From Saturnia japonica (lineage: Eukaryota > Arthropoda > Insecta > Lepidoptera > Saturniidae), in NCBI GenBank assembly GCA_033032175.1, contig CM065326.1:10744001-10808000 (forward strand): DNA of 64,000 nucleotides, written 5' to 3'. A program made the translations under genes and the position numbers. Within the stretch, counting starts at the first letter, position 1. Every line of letters begins with the position of its first letter. Below, piece after piece: positions 45,190 to 55,140 of the stretch. The notes under the pieces are model-generated. The model saw nothing but the letters and a program-made list of their open reading frames with translations. It was not told where the DNA came from and made no database searches.

Positions 45190-46835
45190 AAGTATGTACA
45201 TAATTACATTTATTTGGTATAATAATAATTTATGATGCAATTATTCATATTCTTTAAATTTGTATTGAATAAAGTATGGAATGGGTTAATAGAAATACGA
45301 AATAGATAAGTGTCGTGTTATGTAAGAAGGTTGTTTATAATCTGCTTACATTTTTATGAAAAATAGAATTTAAACAAATACTGAGACGTTGCATACCATC
45401 TACTTTGAAAATAGAACAAAAGGCTTGATTATCTGGTTATTATGCTGTTCAAATTTTGGTTATGATGTTCAATTTTTTTTAATAACCTATTTTAAAATTC
45501 ATTTCACAAAAAAGGCAATTAATTTGTAAATGCACTTATTAAAACACCTTTGTACTGTCTCTAGTCCCTGTAATAATGTTTGGCAAAACCTATTAATTAC
45601 ATAGTTAATAGGATGGGAAAACTTGGGAAATATCAGTAACTTCACTAAAGTCACTGCAGGAATAACAACATACTTAAGCAAAAATATATCAGTTATCTAA
45701 GAATAGGTAGAGTTTAAAGTGTAGATAACCAGAACTGGACTCTGTGCAGTCTGCTATGATAAAAGTAACTACACAAAATTATATTATATGGAACAATTAA
45801 ATAAATGATAAAAACAACCGTTCCAATGAGTGCTTTATTGCGACAATGTACTCGATTTCATTTAAATACAATGAAGATAAATTTTGCCTATTACTAAAAA
45901 TTACTTTACAAATGTGTGGTAACCCGTACAGACTCATTGTACTGAAAACAAATATCTGACTCTATTTATTTTAACCCCTTTTAACTTATCATCACATATC
46001 TTTTCTTGGCTTTCTTCTTAACAGCCTTCATTGGCAGAATTGTGTACATTAAACAAAAAAACAAAATTTGAAAAATATAAGAAATTAAGCTGTTGTCTGG
46101 AACTGACACCTTTTTATAATGTAGAGTGGTGAGTGGTTAAGTAGTACTAGGTCTATTATTGAGCTGAGCATTTGCTGGGTTAATTCATACATAGGAAAAA
46201 AACATAAACCCAACTGAGTTTCTTGCTGGTTCTCCTTGATGACTGGGATGTTTTCCAAACTAGTAGTAGTGTTTTCTTAGGGCCTAAATTAACTAAAGAA
46301 TTTTTTGATTTTGATATTGAAGGACCACACTTTCCTTTATTTTAGATGAAATGAGTTTGGGATACTTGTATACTATTATTATAAAGATATTTATTTGTTT
46401 ATAGTAGGTAATCTCTAAAACTACTGATCTGGTTCTAAATCTAAACATTGTTTAATGCATAGACAGGTATATTTTCTCTGAATAATATAGGCAATATTTA
46501 ACTTCTAAGCAGTTTCTGTTAACAAGTTGTTAATAAATAAAGCATTTTAACACCACCAATTTACACTATGCAAACTTCAAATTTGGACAATTTTAATTTT
46601 TTTTTAATTTTTGGTTTAAAGAAAATTATATTTTAATTCCAATAAAATGAATAAAGCCATAAATTAATATAATCAAAATTTCAAGTTAGTGTAGTGTAAA
46701 TTGCCAGTATTGACTTGTTTGAATCATAGTAAACTTGGAGCTGATGATTGTATATGGTTTCTCAATAAATATTATTAATGTCAGGTTTTGTAGTGAGTCC
46801 CCTATATTTATTTTTAAAACTAGGCCACACCCTTG
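45190..46835. other. Unassigned AT-rich DNA, possible COX6C first intron
   Basis: No gene or transposon signature recognised. Confidence 0.4.
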
Positions 46836-46839
46836 ACTG

Positions 46840-46965
46840 CTATCTCCCCTGATGGTAAGTGAAGATGAGGCTGATGATGGTTCGCCCTTCCCTAACAGCT
46901 ATCTATTCACTCTTCCCTTAAATACTCCCAAGTAATATGTTAAAGGAAACAGACGCCAGGAGAGA
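46840..46965 (+). repeat. Interspersed repeat fragment (GATGGTAAGTGAAGATG type)
   Basis: CTCCCCTGATGGTAAGTGAA, followed by GATGAGGCTGATGATGG, resembles a repeat I associate with lepidopteran genomes. Fragmentary, class unknown. Confidence 0.4.
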
Positions 46966-46989
46966 ATTGAAATCGATTTTGAAAACCCT

Positions 46990-47393
46990 CATGGATATTG
47001 TTATACTGGCCACATTCTCTTCACATTATGTGTGAAGGACACTTATGTCATAGGAAGGAAGGAATACACTGGGAATATGTTATTAATTAATAACACAGGA
47101 AAATTCCTGTGATAGAAAAGCGGAGGGCGAAATTAAATCATGTAATTACTGTGCACACTTTTGTGTTAAAATAACTTGAATTATTCGAGTTTAACCTAAA
47201 GAAAAGGTACTTACGAATGGGAATATAAATAACTAAAGTATTAAACAGTTAATGTAATGAAGGGACAAGCAAAGTCTTTCGAATTCTGAATGGCACATTA
47301 ATTAATAACATATTCCCAGTGTGATCCTTCCTTCCTATGACATAGTGTCTTTTACAAATAATGTGAAGAGAAAGTGGGCAGTATGACAATATC
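46990..47393. repeat. Foldback: about 100-bp inverted repeat upstream of COX6C
   Basis: The left arm at about 46990-47090 (TTCACATTATGTGTGAAGGA, then TCATAGGAAGGAAGGA and ACACTGGGAATATGTTATTA) is mirrored at about 47288-47393 with roughly 90% identity by eye. The loop is about 195 bp. No ORF. Confidence 0.8.
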
Positions 47394-47628
47394 TTTACTA
47401 CAATTTTAGTTCCTTTGCGTTTTTTTAAGGATGCTGCTTGCTAGTAGATGAATGGTCATATTTTGAAGCTATCAAATTTAATACCAAGTGTTTAAAATAC
47501 ATTTTCAATTAAGAAAACTTTTAGATTGACACCCTGGGAATATTTTACATATTACAGAAAGTAATAATCTACATGGTAGTAATATACTTCTGTTCATCGA
47601 CAAATGGCATTGCTAATGATTTTTTAAC

Positions 47629-48231
47629 TTATTTTTTATTAATTTGTTCGTTAATAGCGAGTAAAATAAGCTTTAAAAAGACTTTTGAAACATTACATTT
47701 GATATTGAATTAAAAGAAAAATGACACTGTCACAAAATATCTTTAACAAATAATATAAATCTAAGACACATTATAAAGTCTGTCTAGATTCTTCCAACTT
47801 CTGCTTATCTTATTGTTATTCTAAAAGATGACAGGAGAAAAGGCAGTATCAACCATTGCGAAGCCCCAGATGCGCGGGCTGCTGACTGCTGTGATCAAAA
47901 AGAACCTCATTGTGTCTCTCGTCCTCGCTGGAGTCTCCGGATTTGCTTTCAAGGAATTAGTCGGCACAGAACGCAAGAGGAAGTATGCTGAGTTCTACAG
48001 GTTTGTTTATATTTTAAAATATTATTCCTCTATATTATAAATTGATTGAGGTTAGTTTTGACTGTATAGATTTTGATCAATTTTTTCTTCAACAATTTCT
48101 TCATTCAACAGATAGTTATTCAAGTTTTAATTACGATTTTAATAAGCAAAATGCTTTAAGCGATGTGTTTTATTGCCGTGGAGAAGTGGGTATTAGTATA
48201 GATTAACGCGAACATAGTCGCGGTCGGTTGC
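47629..48231 (+). repeat. 603-bp direct repeat, copy A (carries COX6C exon 1a)
   Basis: Base-for-base alignment to 50878-51480 at a constant offset of 3249, with no gaps and only three differences that I find (47911 T/C, 48069 G/A, 48208 G/A). It abuts the 3' end of the LINE at 48232. Confidence 0.95.
47828..48000 (+). CDS. COX6C: COX6C coding exon 1, copy a
   Basis: ATG at 47828 follows TTCTAAAAG, a pyrimidine-rich acceptor-like tract. 57 codons plus AG before donor GTTTGT. The acceptor, exon and donor all lie within the 603-bp repeat. If exon 1a were spliced to exon 1b, the joint would read AGA TGA and stop at once. Confidence 0.9.
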
Positions 48232-51200
48232 TAGTCTTATTTATTTATTTATTATTTATTTATTATGGCTCAACAACAGAAACCAAACTAAAACACAAAA
48301 TACACATTAACAATAGTAACTTATAGAACTAAATTTGCTTTCCTATTATAGTTGGGCACAACATTTAATTTTACAAACAAAATACAAAGAATAAAGAAAA
48401 TAATAAAAAAAATAAAAATAATACAAAATAATTCAATTAATTATATTAGAAAAACTACATAAAGTTTTAGCGCATAAATAGCTTCTCCAAATAAAATCAA
48501 AAGATTAATCAGATGATTGAAAACTACTGCTTATATTTCTATCAAATATGTCCAAAACCCTGGCATTATCATTGTATTCTCTGCACATTCTGTATAACGG
48601 ATTATAGTATGAGACATTATTTGAGCAATATGGAACGTGGAAGATACTTTGATTCCGGTTTACTCTTGTGGTTATTGATAGTTGGCTTAAAAACTCTGTT
48701 GTATCCCATTTGGCATTGATTATTTTATGTAGAATAGAATATGAGCTAAAGCTACGTCTGGATGACAGTGTTTTGATACCAAAGTGATTTAGCCTAGTTT
48801 CATATGAAGGTAGTTTACGCCTCAGTCCACATTTTGATGCTAAATAACGTACAAAACGTCTTTGGATAGCTTCGATCCTGTCATTGTGTATGTGATAGTA
48901 TGGATTCCATACCACCGAACAATACTCCAGGATGCTTCTAACCAATGTCATAAACAAAGTTATTAATGTAGCAGGATCTTTAAATGGTCTTGACATTCTA
49001 AATATAAAACCCATAACTTTGTTAGCTTTGGATGTGATGTAGTCATAGTGGTACGTATAGGCTAGTTTTGAATCAAACCATACACCAAGATCCTTTACTG
49101 TATTCTGACGCTGTAACAATGTATTGTTTATTTTATATGGATACACTATTGGAGACCGTTTTTTCGTAAAAGTAATCAAATGACACTTTTGAATATTTAA
49201 TGTCATGTTATTTCGAGTACACCAAAGATGCAAATGATTAATGTCATTTTGTAAATCAATACAATCTTCATATGATAGAATATTATGGTAGACCTTTAAA
49301 TCATCAGCGTATGCTAGACATTTAGTTTTGAATGAGTTTATAAGGTCATTAATAAATAAAACAAATAAGAGTGGCCCCAAATTAGATCCTTGTGGTATTC
49401 CTGATTTTGCTTCAAATGGAGTAGAGTCATAGCCATATACTGCAACCAGTTGCGTTCTATTTGATAGATACGAAGCTAACCAGCGCAATAGCGATCCATG
49501 TATGCCAATGTGATAAGCTTTGCGGCAAAGTATTGAGTGATCAACTGTATCGAAGGCTTTAGCAAAGTCAACATAAATCGAATCTATCTGTGTGCATGCA
49601 TTAAATGCAGAGCTTAAATGGTGAGTGTAAGTTAACAGATTAGTAGTTGTTGATCTCCCTGTAACAAAGCCGTGCTGTCTTTCAGTGATAATATGTTTTA
49701 GATGATAATTAATTTGCTTATAAATTATGCTTTCGAAAATTTTTGCGAAGCAGCTAAGGACGCTAATTTGTCTGTAGTTTGTCACATCCATTCTGTTTCC
49801 TGATTTATATATGGGGACGATCTTGGCTAATTTCCATAGTTCCGGAAATTTGCCTTCATTAATACTTTTTCTGAAGAGCAGAACCAGTGGTTCTTTCAGA
49901 TAAGTTGCGCAATTGCGAATCATAATTGGCGGAATACCATCTGGCCCCGCTCCTTTGTTAATATCAATAGACTTAAGGGCCAATTCCACATCACTATCAG
50001 TTATATTAATTGAAGCAATACAGTTAGACGATTCTGGAAAATCAGGACTATACGCATGGAAAGAACTAGTATTATAGACAGTTGCAAAGTAATTTGAAAA
50101 CAGATCAGCTATACTTTTACCATCCTCAGCAACCATGTTCTTATAAAACATTTTTTTTGGTAAATCATTAGTAGATCTCTTAGATTTCGTATAGTTCCAA
50201 AACGCCTTAACATCTGTTTTTAAATTTTGTTCTATTCTATTAATATAAGATTTGAAACACGAATCAAATAAAGTTTTTACTCTAGGTCTAAGCATAATAT
50301 ATGTGTCATAATCACGTGGGTTACCGAAACGCTTATACTTATGATGAAATTTGTCTTTTTCCTTAATTACTTTTATTAACGATTGCGAAAACCATACCGG
50401 CCATCCATTTTTTGACTTAGATTTAGGTGTGTATCTTTCAATGATTTCCCAAAGATGGTTGTAAAAGGTGTGCAAGAAATCATCCACATTATATTCGCTG
50501 TATAGGATCCAGGAGATCTCTGAAAGTTCTTTATTACAAGCAGCGAAATCGGTTCCTCGAAATCTGTACCTAGTATTATCATTTTCTTTCAATGATTTTT
50601 GTCTAGTAAAAGTTAATATTACGTCTAGAGGGGGATGGTGAATGTCAAGCCGGCTTAATATTTGTGTTTCTAAGACTTTAACTGACATTATTGGACTGTG
50701 AATAATGAGATCTAGTGTTCTTCCAAGATTATTACGAATTAGATTTGATTGGATTAAATCAGATCTATCCATAAAATCAAAGAGAGCCCTGGCCTTATTA
50801 TTTGTTGTTGATATCGGTCTATTAATCCAGTTAATTTCAGGTAAGTTGAAGTCACCCAATATGAGTGTTTGAGTAGGTTATTTTTTATTAATTTGTTCGT
50901 TAATAGCGAGTAAAATAAGCTTTAAAAAGACTTTTGAAACATTACATTTGATATTGAATTAAAAGAAAAATGACACTGTCACAAAATATCTTTAACAAAT
51001 AATATAAATCTAAGACACATTATAAAGTCTGTCTAGATTCTTCCAACTTCTGCTTATCTTATTGTTATTCTAAAAGATGACAGGAGAAAAGGCAGTATCA
51101 ACCATTGCGAAGCCCCAGATGCGCGGGCTGCTGACTGCTGTGATCAAAAAGAACCTCATCGTGTCTCTCGTCCTCGCTGGAGTCTCCGGATTTGCTTTCA

Positions 51201-54200
51201 AGGAATTAGTCGGCACAGAACGCAAGAGGAAGTATGCTGAGTTCTACAGGTTTGTTTATATTTTAAAATATTATTCCTCTATATTATAAATTGATTGAGG
51301 TTAGTTTTGACTGTATAAATTTTGATCAATTTTTTCTTCAACAATTTCTTCATTCAACAGATAGTTATTCAAGTTTTAATTACGATTTTAATAAGCAAAA
51401 TGCTTTAAGCGATGTGTTTTATTGCCGTGGAGAAGTGGGTATTAGTATAGATTAACACGAACATAGTCGCGGTCGGTTGCATTATATTCGCATTATGTCT
51501 CGTCGGCTGCTTTTATCTCTCTTACTATAGAAACTATAAAATCTATTTTCAGATATATTTGCACAGGTCAAATCATATGTGGCTGCGCAAGCACAACATT
51601 TAATATATTGCTTACTTATAATTTGCTGCAAGCATCCAGCACAGTGTATAGTGGGTGACATTGTTAAAAGGCTTGATATTAATTAAAAAAAAAGGAAAAA
51701 AAAGTGGATACGAACCGCCGACACTTTAATCGCAGTCGACCATTAGACAGTTGAGCCGAACTAATACTACAGTTATGGTTGAAATTTACGTACTGCTAAT
51801 AATGCGAGTGAATATTCCGTTCTGACTTTTATCGGTTGAGTCCAAAGGTCGAATTTTGAATACGAATCGGAGTGTAGTTGAATAAATGAAGGGTATGGAT
51901 ATTTGTTAACATTGAGCAATGTAGGTATCACTTTAAGTCACTTTTAATGTTATAGCACGTTTTATCACTTTTAATTCACTGCTTAATGTACTTTTAATAA
52001 GAATAATGAAGAAATGTTATAACTTGGGTATTTACCAATACTCGTATTATGAACTTTTCACTTCCCTCTTATATTTATGATTTAGAGGATTATATCACAC
52101 TCTTTCATAATGTTTAATTATTGATTCTTGGTAGTTATGTAATTAAAATAGGCTTATATAATTTTTGGACTGTTTTAGATAGTTTTGTATTTTTATAACA
52201 ATTTATTGTGGAGCTGACACGTGCACGTGCACTGAGTCGTGAGTTTAGTTTGTGATTTTTGTGAAAATGTTTTGTTCCATGCTAAGATGTTTTTATAAGT
52301 GTAGATGCGTTACCCGCGCTCTATTTTGTTAGTTACCTATTGAAAAAGTCAGGTAATTGCCTGACATTTTCTTACATAGTCACGTATTATCCATTGTCAC
52401 GGATGCACGTAAATACATCTCAAAACATATATTCAATTTGTTCTAACAACAAAAATAACATATAATGTCTTTCATATTCTTTCCCTTTTTTGCGTACTAT
52501 ATAACGCGCTATACAATTGCGCTGTTTTTCAGTGCACTGATGTTGGCGTATGACGTGTCTATATTATTAGGTTTTTACATATGAAATTGGCGTTTTGTAC
52601 GGGAGGAATATAAAGTCAATTTTTTTTTGTAAAATATATTTAATTAACCAAAGTATGCACCGTTGTTATCTATGCACTTTTACCATCTCATAGGTAGTTC
52701 ATTGATCCCTTTACTAAAAAAAATATATGGGGAGCGAGAATCAATAAACTCTTTGAAGGCGGTTTGGACTGCCGCATCGGAGTTGAATTTTTTTCCTTGT
52801 AAGTTGTCCAAATCCCAGAAAAAGTGGTAATCTATTGGAGCAAGGTCCGGGGAGTGCGGTGGATGTCGCAGACATTCCAATTGTAGCTCATCTAACTTAG
52901 TGGTTGTTTGTTGTACAGTGTGTGGTCTTGCGTTGTCGTGAAGCAGCAGTGGCCTAGAGCGATTGACCAATCTCGGTTGTTTAGCAGCTAGTTCTTCCTT
53001 TATGGTTTGCAGTTGCTGACAATAGATATCTGCCGTAATCGTTTGGCCAGATTTTAGAAAGCTGTAGTGAACGACATCGGCGCTTGTCCACCAAACACTG
53101 ACAAGTTACTTATTTCTGAGTCAATTTTCGTTTAGGGCAGTATTTGGCTGGGTCTCCAGGGTTCAGCCATCGCGACGAGCGCTTCCGATTATCGTACGGT
53201 ATCCACTTTTCATCACAAGTAATGATTCGATTTAAATCTCTTCATTATTGTGTCGGTTGAGCAAAGTAACACAGCAGTCGTCGCGTGTTTGCAAGTTCGA
53301 TTCACTGAATTCATGAGGTACCCATCGTTCAAGTTTTTTTACTTTCCCAATTTGCTTCAAGTGGATTAATACACTTTTATCATTTACCCCGAAGCCTGCA
53401 AGCTATCTCTGAAGTGCTTTGTGATGGATCCACTTTCACAATAGCCTTTAATTCTTCATTTTCCGCTTTGGTCTCCGGCCATTCACGGGGTCGGTTCTGA
53501 AGGTCGAAATTTCCAGAACGAAAACGTGCTTTCTTTTCCGACACCAGCGCCGTACACATCATTAATCTTTCGAGCTGTTTCTGCATTACTGATACCACGG
53601 TAGAACTCGTACTTGTAAATATACCGATATTTCATGTTTTCCATTGTGCAGTAATAAGCGACGCCAAAGAAAAAAATAATGAGGCAAAAACAAATGAATG
53701 ACTTCTTCTTCTTCTTCTTCCGCTTCCTAACTTGGCAACCGGTCCTCTTTAATGAAGACCATTACTGCCATTGTCGAGTGAATTATATTGTCAAGAGTTA
53801 TGACGACTCAGTAGCCTAACAAGATGGTGGCTCCCTTGTTAGAACTTTCTAGGGAATTTTTGTGGGATCTCGGAATGAATGCTTTCAGCTTATATTTATA
53901 ACCCACCTCACTTATGCACAAAACCAAACTATATCACGCAAAACGCCACCAATATTACATATAGGGTCAAAAACCTAAGTAAATGAATTAAAAATAACAA
54001 CCACAACATGTCACTTCAAGATCCCGCCAAAAACTCAAATGAATGACTGTTTTCAAAACTCAAATGTACCAGCTAAATGAATTTATAAATTTTAATTTGG
54101 TATTCTTAACCAAAGAGGAGATATTTCAGATCAAAGTGGTCAGTACGACAATACGCAAATTCATAATATGTAAGAACCTAATATATAAATGTCATTGGTT

Positions 54201-54978
54201 CCATGTATATTTTTTATTGGAATTAAATTACATAATGTATCAAAATTAACTTTATTCTGGAGTTTTTGGCGGGATCTCAAACTGTCATGTAGTGGATTTT
54301 GTTTTTTATTCATAAATTTGTATTGTTTGACTCTATATTGTGTATACAATACAAGTGTCATTTTGCATAATAAAGCTTGGTTATTGTGCACAACAAGTAA
54401 GTGGATTGGAAATAATAACATGGACTGTGAATCCTGAGATGCCACAAAAACTCCCTAGAAAGTTCTGACAAGGGAGCCACCATCTTGTTAGAATTGTTTA
54501 CAATAAAGAGGACTAATTGCCAAGTTACGAAGAAGAAGAAGAATGCCCTTCTTCTTTAATTACAACTTTGTTCATCGACAATACTGCCGACATGACACGT
54601 ATAGCATATTCTTTCTTTTAATTTTAATATTCTTGTAATCTTTAAAAACGACCGAACAAAATGGCGGCCTTCCTATTAAAATTGTTTAGGGAGTTTTGTG
54701 GCAACTTGTGTACAATCACCAAACAACATGGCGTAATATGCCATGAACTTTACAAAATATAGGATCGAATAACATAAGTTTATGAATTAAATAAAAACCC
54801 ATCATATGACTGATCAAGATGCTGCAAACTCCGAAATGAACGTCTCTGTGCCTTGTAAATTTAGAAAATTATTTTAAACATATATTATGTTTACGCAAAT
54901 ATTTTGTGTTACAGGAACTACGACGCCGAGAAGGAATTTGAAGAGATGCGCCAGAAGGGTCTATTCCAGTCATGCTAA
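47828..54978 (+). CDS. COX6C: Cytochrome c oxidase subunit 6C, 78 aa, two coding exons
   Basis: Exon 1 (47828-48000, or its copy 51077-51249) plus exon 2 (54915-54978, or its copy 59854-59917) encode a 78-residue protein, close to the 75 of human COX6C. Landmarks: MRGLL (15-19), one membrane segment (about 27-43, LIVSLVLAGVSGFAF), a basic patch TERKRK, YAEFYRNYD (53-61), FEEMR (66-70) and GLFQS (73-77). Known role: nuclear-encoded small subunit of mitochondrial complex IV, inner membrane (Drosophila cyclope). The phase-2 joint AG|G makes Arg58. Both exon 1 copies encode the same residues, and both exon 2 copies encode the same 20 residues plus stop, so any one-of-each splice gives the same protein. 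A further 5' untranslated exon is likely. Confidence 0.92.
48232..50877 (-). mobile_element. LINE (Jockey/CR1-like), 5'-truncated
   Basis: Fills the whole space between the two 603-bp repeats. On the minus strand it opens mid-endonuclease (LGDFNLPEINW), has one long reading frame, about 270 bp of 3' UTR, and ends at 48232 in an ATAAATAAATAA-type tail. The first bases 50860-50877 are still open in frame, so the element is cut inside ORF2 rather than at a true start. Confidence 0.9.
48505..50859 (-). CDS. LINE ORF2 (partial): endonuclease end and reverse transcriptase
   Basis: About 784 codons without a stop. Endonuclease C-terminus GDFNLPEINW (first residues), then reverse transcriptase: NKGAGPDGIPPIMI (about 301-314), YVDFAKAFDTVDH (about 430), SGIPQGSNLGPLLFVLFIND and the catalytic AYADD box (about 516-520). 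The C-terminal region has LEYCSVVWNPYYHIHNDRIE and RRFVRYLASKCG, typical of Jockey/CR1-type LINEs. All core RT motifs are intact; the missing N-terminal endonuclease makes it non-autonomous. The uninterrupted frame and 0.5% divergence of the flanking repeats suggest a recent insertion. Confidence 0.88.
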   Translation of the reverse strand: MGDFNLPEINWINRPISTTNNKARALFDFMDRSDLIQSNLIRNNLGRTLDLIIHSPIMSVKVLETQILSRLDIHHPPLDVILTFTRQKSLKENDNTRYRFRGTDFAACNKELSEISWILYSEYNVDDFLHTFYNHLWEIIERYTPKSKSKNGWPVWFSQSLIKVIKEKDKFHHKYKRFGNPRDYDTYIMLRPRVKTLFDSCFKSYINRIEQNLKTDVKAFWNYTKSKRSTNDLPKKMFYKNMVAEDGKSIADLFSNYFATVYNTSSFHAYSPDFPESSNCIASINITDSDVELALKSIDINKGAGPDGIPPIMIRNCATYLKEPLVLLFRKSINEGKFPELWKLAKIVPIYKSGNRMDVTNYRQISVLSCFAKIFESIIYKQINYHLKHIITERQHGFVTGRSTTTNLLTYTHHLSSAFNACTQIDSIYVDFAKAFDTVDHSILCRKAYHIGIHGSLLRWLASYLSNRTQLVAVYGYDSTPFEAKSGIPQGSNLGPLLFVLFINDLINSFKTKCLAYADDLKVYHNILSYEDCIDLQNDINHLHLWCTRNNMTLNIQKCHLITFTKKRSPIVYPYKINNTLLQRQNTVKDLGVWFDSKLAYTYHYDYITSKANKVMGFIFRMSRPFKDPATLITLFMTLVRSILEYCSVVWNPYYHIHNDRIEAIQRRFVRYLASKCGLRRKLPSYETRLNHFGIKTLSSRRSFSSYSILHKIINAKWDTTEFLSQLSITTRVNRNQSIFHVPYCSNNVSYYNPLYRMCREYNDNARVLDIFDRNISSSFQSSD
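50878..51480 (+). repeat. 603-bp direct repeat, copy B (carries COX6C exon 1b)
   Basis: Starts at the truncated 5' end of the LINE and ends at GCGGTCGGTTGC, exactly where copy A ends beside the LINE tail. Three base differences from copy A. Confidence 0.95.
51077..51249 (+). CDS. COX6C: COX6C coding exon 1, copy b
   Basis: Same 173 bp as exon 1a, with one synonymous change (ATT to ATC at 51160). Acceptor and donor are unchanged. It is the copy nearer to exon 2a, with no LINE between, so it is the simpler splice partner. An independent 5' untranslated exon is not duplicated. Confidence 0.85.
51481..52564. other. COX6C intronic DNA with a tRNA-like spot
   Basis: AT-rich. At about 51705-51775 the minus strand reads GTTCGGCTCAACTGTCTAAT, then GGCGGTTCGTATCCAC, which resembles pol III A and B boxes and is followed by T runs. 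Probably a SINE head or tRNA pseudogene. Confidence 0.45.
52567..54181 (-). mobile_element. mariner element, full length with nested insert
   Basis: The terminal repeat TTAGGTTTTTACATATGAAA is mirrored at the right end (54160-54181, diverged), with TA on both sides. The minus strand shows LPMRW, PLLLHDNARPHTVQQTT, CLRHPPHSPDLAPIDYHFFW (second and third acids), VSVWW-like codons, GEPAKYCPK, then the N-terminal half (KVKKLERWVPHEF, NEELKAIVKVDPSQSTSEIA) in other frames. It is broken by frameshifts. A 332-bp retroposed insert occupies 53704-54035. Confidence 0.9.
53704..54035 (-). mobile_element. SINE-like insert with (GAA)n tail inside the mariner
   Basis: Flanked by a 13-bp direct repeat CAAATGAATGACT (53691-53703 and 54036-54048). 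On the minus strand it begins GAGTTTTTGGCGGGATCTTG and ends in GAA repeats, the layout of a retroposon with a microsatellite tail. No ORF. The related mariner fragment at 59811-59826 shows the empty site. Confidence 0.8.
54257..54545 (+). mobile_element. SINE-like element, second copy
   Basis: Begins GAGTTTTTGGCGGGATCTCA and ends GAAGAAGAAGAAGAA. Shares the block AGAAAGTTCTGACAAGGGAG, then CCACCATCTTGTTAG, with the copy at 53704-54035 in opposite orientation. A fragment of the same block lies at 63720-63755. Confidence 0.75.
54650..54845. repeat. Diverged repeat related to the SINE-like family
   Basis: Contains GGGAGTTTTGTGGCAACTTG and ATAACATAAGTTTATGAATT blocks shared with the copies at 11790 and 53704. 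Limits uncertain. Confidence 0.45.
54915..54978 (+). CDS. COX6C: COX6C coding exon 2, copy a
   Basis: The acceptor TTTTGTGTTACAG joins G to complete Arg58, then NYDAEKEFEEMRQKGLFQSC and TAA. Poly(A) signal AATAAA at 55038-55043, 60 bp after the stop. It is the first terminal exon met by the transcript and probably the one used. Confidence 0.9.
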
Positions 54979-55140
54979 ACATGGACATTTGTAGTGTAGT
55001 ATTATTATTATTTTATTGTGAATAATGTTATAATTTTAATAAAGAATTAAATAATTCAAAACATAATTTATCAATACAATGCATTTTTAATCGGTTAAAC
55101 CGCGGAATGTTTATACAATGTATTATACAGTTTCATTCCT

